From Methylomonas montana (GTDB lineage: Bacteria > Pseudomonadota > Gammaproteobacteria > Methylococcales > Methylomonadaceae), in contig NZ_CP129884.1 of assembly GCF_030490285.1 (NCBI RefSeq), positions 1,674,001 through 1,738,000 on the forward strand: a stretch of DNA of 64,000 nucleotides. Direction: 5' to 3'. The translations under genes were made by a program, and so were the position numbers. Under the pieces are notes generated by a model. That model did no database searches and had not been told where the DNA came from. It worked only from the letters and a program-made list of their open reading frames with translations. Shown piece by piece: positions 63,404-64,000 of the stretch (positions within the stretch are counted from its first letter, which is position 1; each line of letters begins with the position of its first letter).

Positions 63404-64000
63404 TTACGAATCGTCGACCGCAAGTGCTAGATTCGCCAATTGCTGCAATGCTTCGCGGTAATCACTTTCGTTATCGGCTCTGATAGTGGCGTGCGCCACT
63501 TTACGACCTTTGCGCGGGGTTTTGTCGTATAGATGTAAATGTGAGTTTGGGATGATTAACAATGTCGCATCGTCGGCCAGACCGCCGATGAAGTTGACCA
63601 TGCCGGTGTAACCGCGCGGCTGGGTAGAACCCAGCGGCAAATCCAGGATCGCCCGCAAATGATTTTCGAATTGGCTGGTCTCGGCGCCTTCTATGCTCCA
63701 ATGTCCGGAGTTATGCACGCGCGGCGCGAATTCATTGGCCAGTAGCTCGCCGTTCAGGTCAAATAATTCCAAAGCAATCACGCCGACGTAATCGAGCTTT
63801 TCCAGCAACAGGCTGACGTAATTTTCCGCGATAGCTTGTTCCGCATCGTTAGCGCAACATTCGGCCACGCGCAGAATGCCGCCGCGATGTTGGTTTTCCG
63901 ATAAAGGGTAATAAGCGATTTCGCCGGATGGGCTGCGAGCGGCGATGATCGATACTTCGCGCTGAAACGGCACGAAGCCTTCGACAATAGACGCTGCGCC
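63404..64000 (-). CDS. purK: N5-carboxyaminoimidazole ribonucleotide synthase PurK (C-terminal part; 5' end outside window)
   Basis: The frame is open through the right edge (GAASIVEGF before the GTG at 63973), so only the C-terminal 198 codons are seen. PurK is the ATP-grasp enzyme that carboxylates aminoimidazole ribonucleotide in purine synthesis. The segments VEGFVPFQREVSIIAARS, YVGVIALELFDLNGELLANEFAPRVHNSGHWSIEGA and GYTGMVNFIGG are diagnostic. purE would be expected upstream, outside the window. Confidence 0.93.
   Translation of the reverse strand, partial: GAASIVEGFVPFQREVSIIAARSPSGEIAYYPLSENQHRGGILRVAECCANDAEQAIAENYVSLLLEKLDYVGVIALELFDLNGELLANEFAPRVHNSGHWSIEGAETSQFENHLRAILDLPLGSTQPRGYTGMVNFIGGLADDATLLIIPNSHLHLYDKTPRKGRKVAHATIRADNESDYREALQQLANLALAVDDS

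Overview
The window is a stretch of gammaproteobacterial chromosome, almost entirely coding, with no sign of plasmid or prophage. Several gene orders are classic for Gammaproteobacteria: rnr-rlmB, bamA-skp-fabZ-lpxA-rnhB-dnaE, mltD-methyltransferase-rnhA, and aas next to lplT. Flavocytochrome c sulfide dehydrogenase genes, a glxR-hyi pair, DUF748 and Uma2 genes, and the general style of the proteins fit a Methylococcales-type bacterium (for example Methylomonas or a relative). No methane- or methanol-oxidation gene is present here, so that placement is inference.

Layout. 0-2.5 kb: the tail of a DUF748/OmpA-like protein, a small secreted protein, and a 133-bp MITE-like repeat. 2.5-8.8 kb: an unrecognised 530-residue protein, rnr, rlmB, and a two-gene sulfide dehydrogenase (fccAB). 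9-17.3 kb: outer-membrane biogenesis, lipid A and replication genes (bamA, skp, fabZ, lpxA, rnhB, dnaE), without the lpxD and lpxB often found between them. 17.3-21 kb: a VWA/OmpA lipoprotein, a Sel1-repeat protein, gltX, and a tRNA-Ala plus two identical tRNA-Glu genes. 21-31.2 kb: mltD, a methyltransferase, rnhA, GIY-YIG, a porin, an FMN-binding protein with a membrane partner, glxR-hyi, a VOC protein, and two unknown coiled-coil proteins. 31.2-43.8 kb: trkA, secA, glgP, trmL, a YchJ-type protein, a DAACS symporter, tRNA-Val, Uma2, an O-methyltransferase, a phosphoesterase and a YciI-like protein. 43.8-51.1 kb: an NTF2-like gene, REP-like hairpins, uvrA, and a 7TM-PAS-GGDEF-EAL protein. 51.1-54.3 kb: a small accessory island. 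It holds a TIR-like/TIR/SLOG protein, a convergent small helical protein, and what looks like a gene remnant beside them. 54.3-64 kb: an M23 peptidase, xseA, dmeF, a methyltransferase, tRNA-Asp, Nudix, TetR, lplT, aas, and the C-terminal part of purK.

The most interesting locus is 51.5-54.3 kb. One polypeptide carries a degenerate TIR-like domain, a TIR domain with the S-x-W-C-x-x-E motif that supplies the catalytic glutamate of NAD-cleaving TIRs, and a C-terminal SLOG (nucleotide-ligand sensor) domain. These are the parts that Thoeris-type antiviral systems split across ThsA and ThsB, so this is a candidate self-contained NAD-depleting defence protein. The downstream convergent gene may be a partner. 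A second lead is the porin / FMN-binding / four-helix membrane protein cluster at 24.8-27.4 kb, which may be a small envelope flavin-redox module of unknown role.

Most other genes are housekeeping. Start codons were re-chosen where a ribosome binding site, signal peptide or family length argued for an internal start; these choices are explained per gene.
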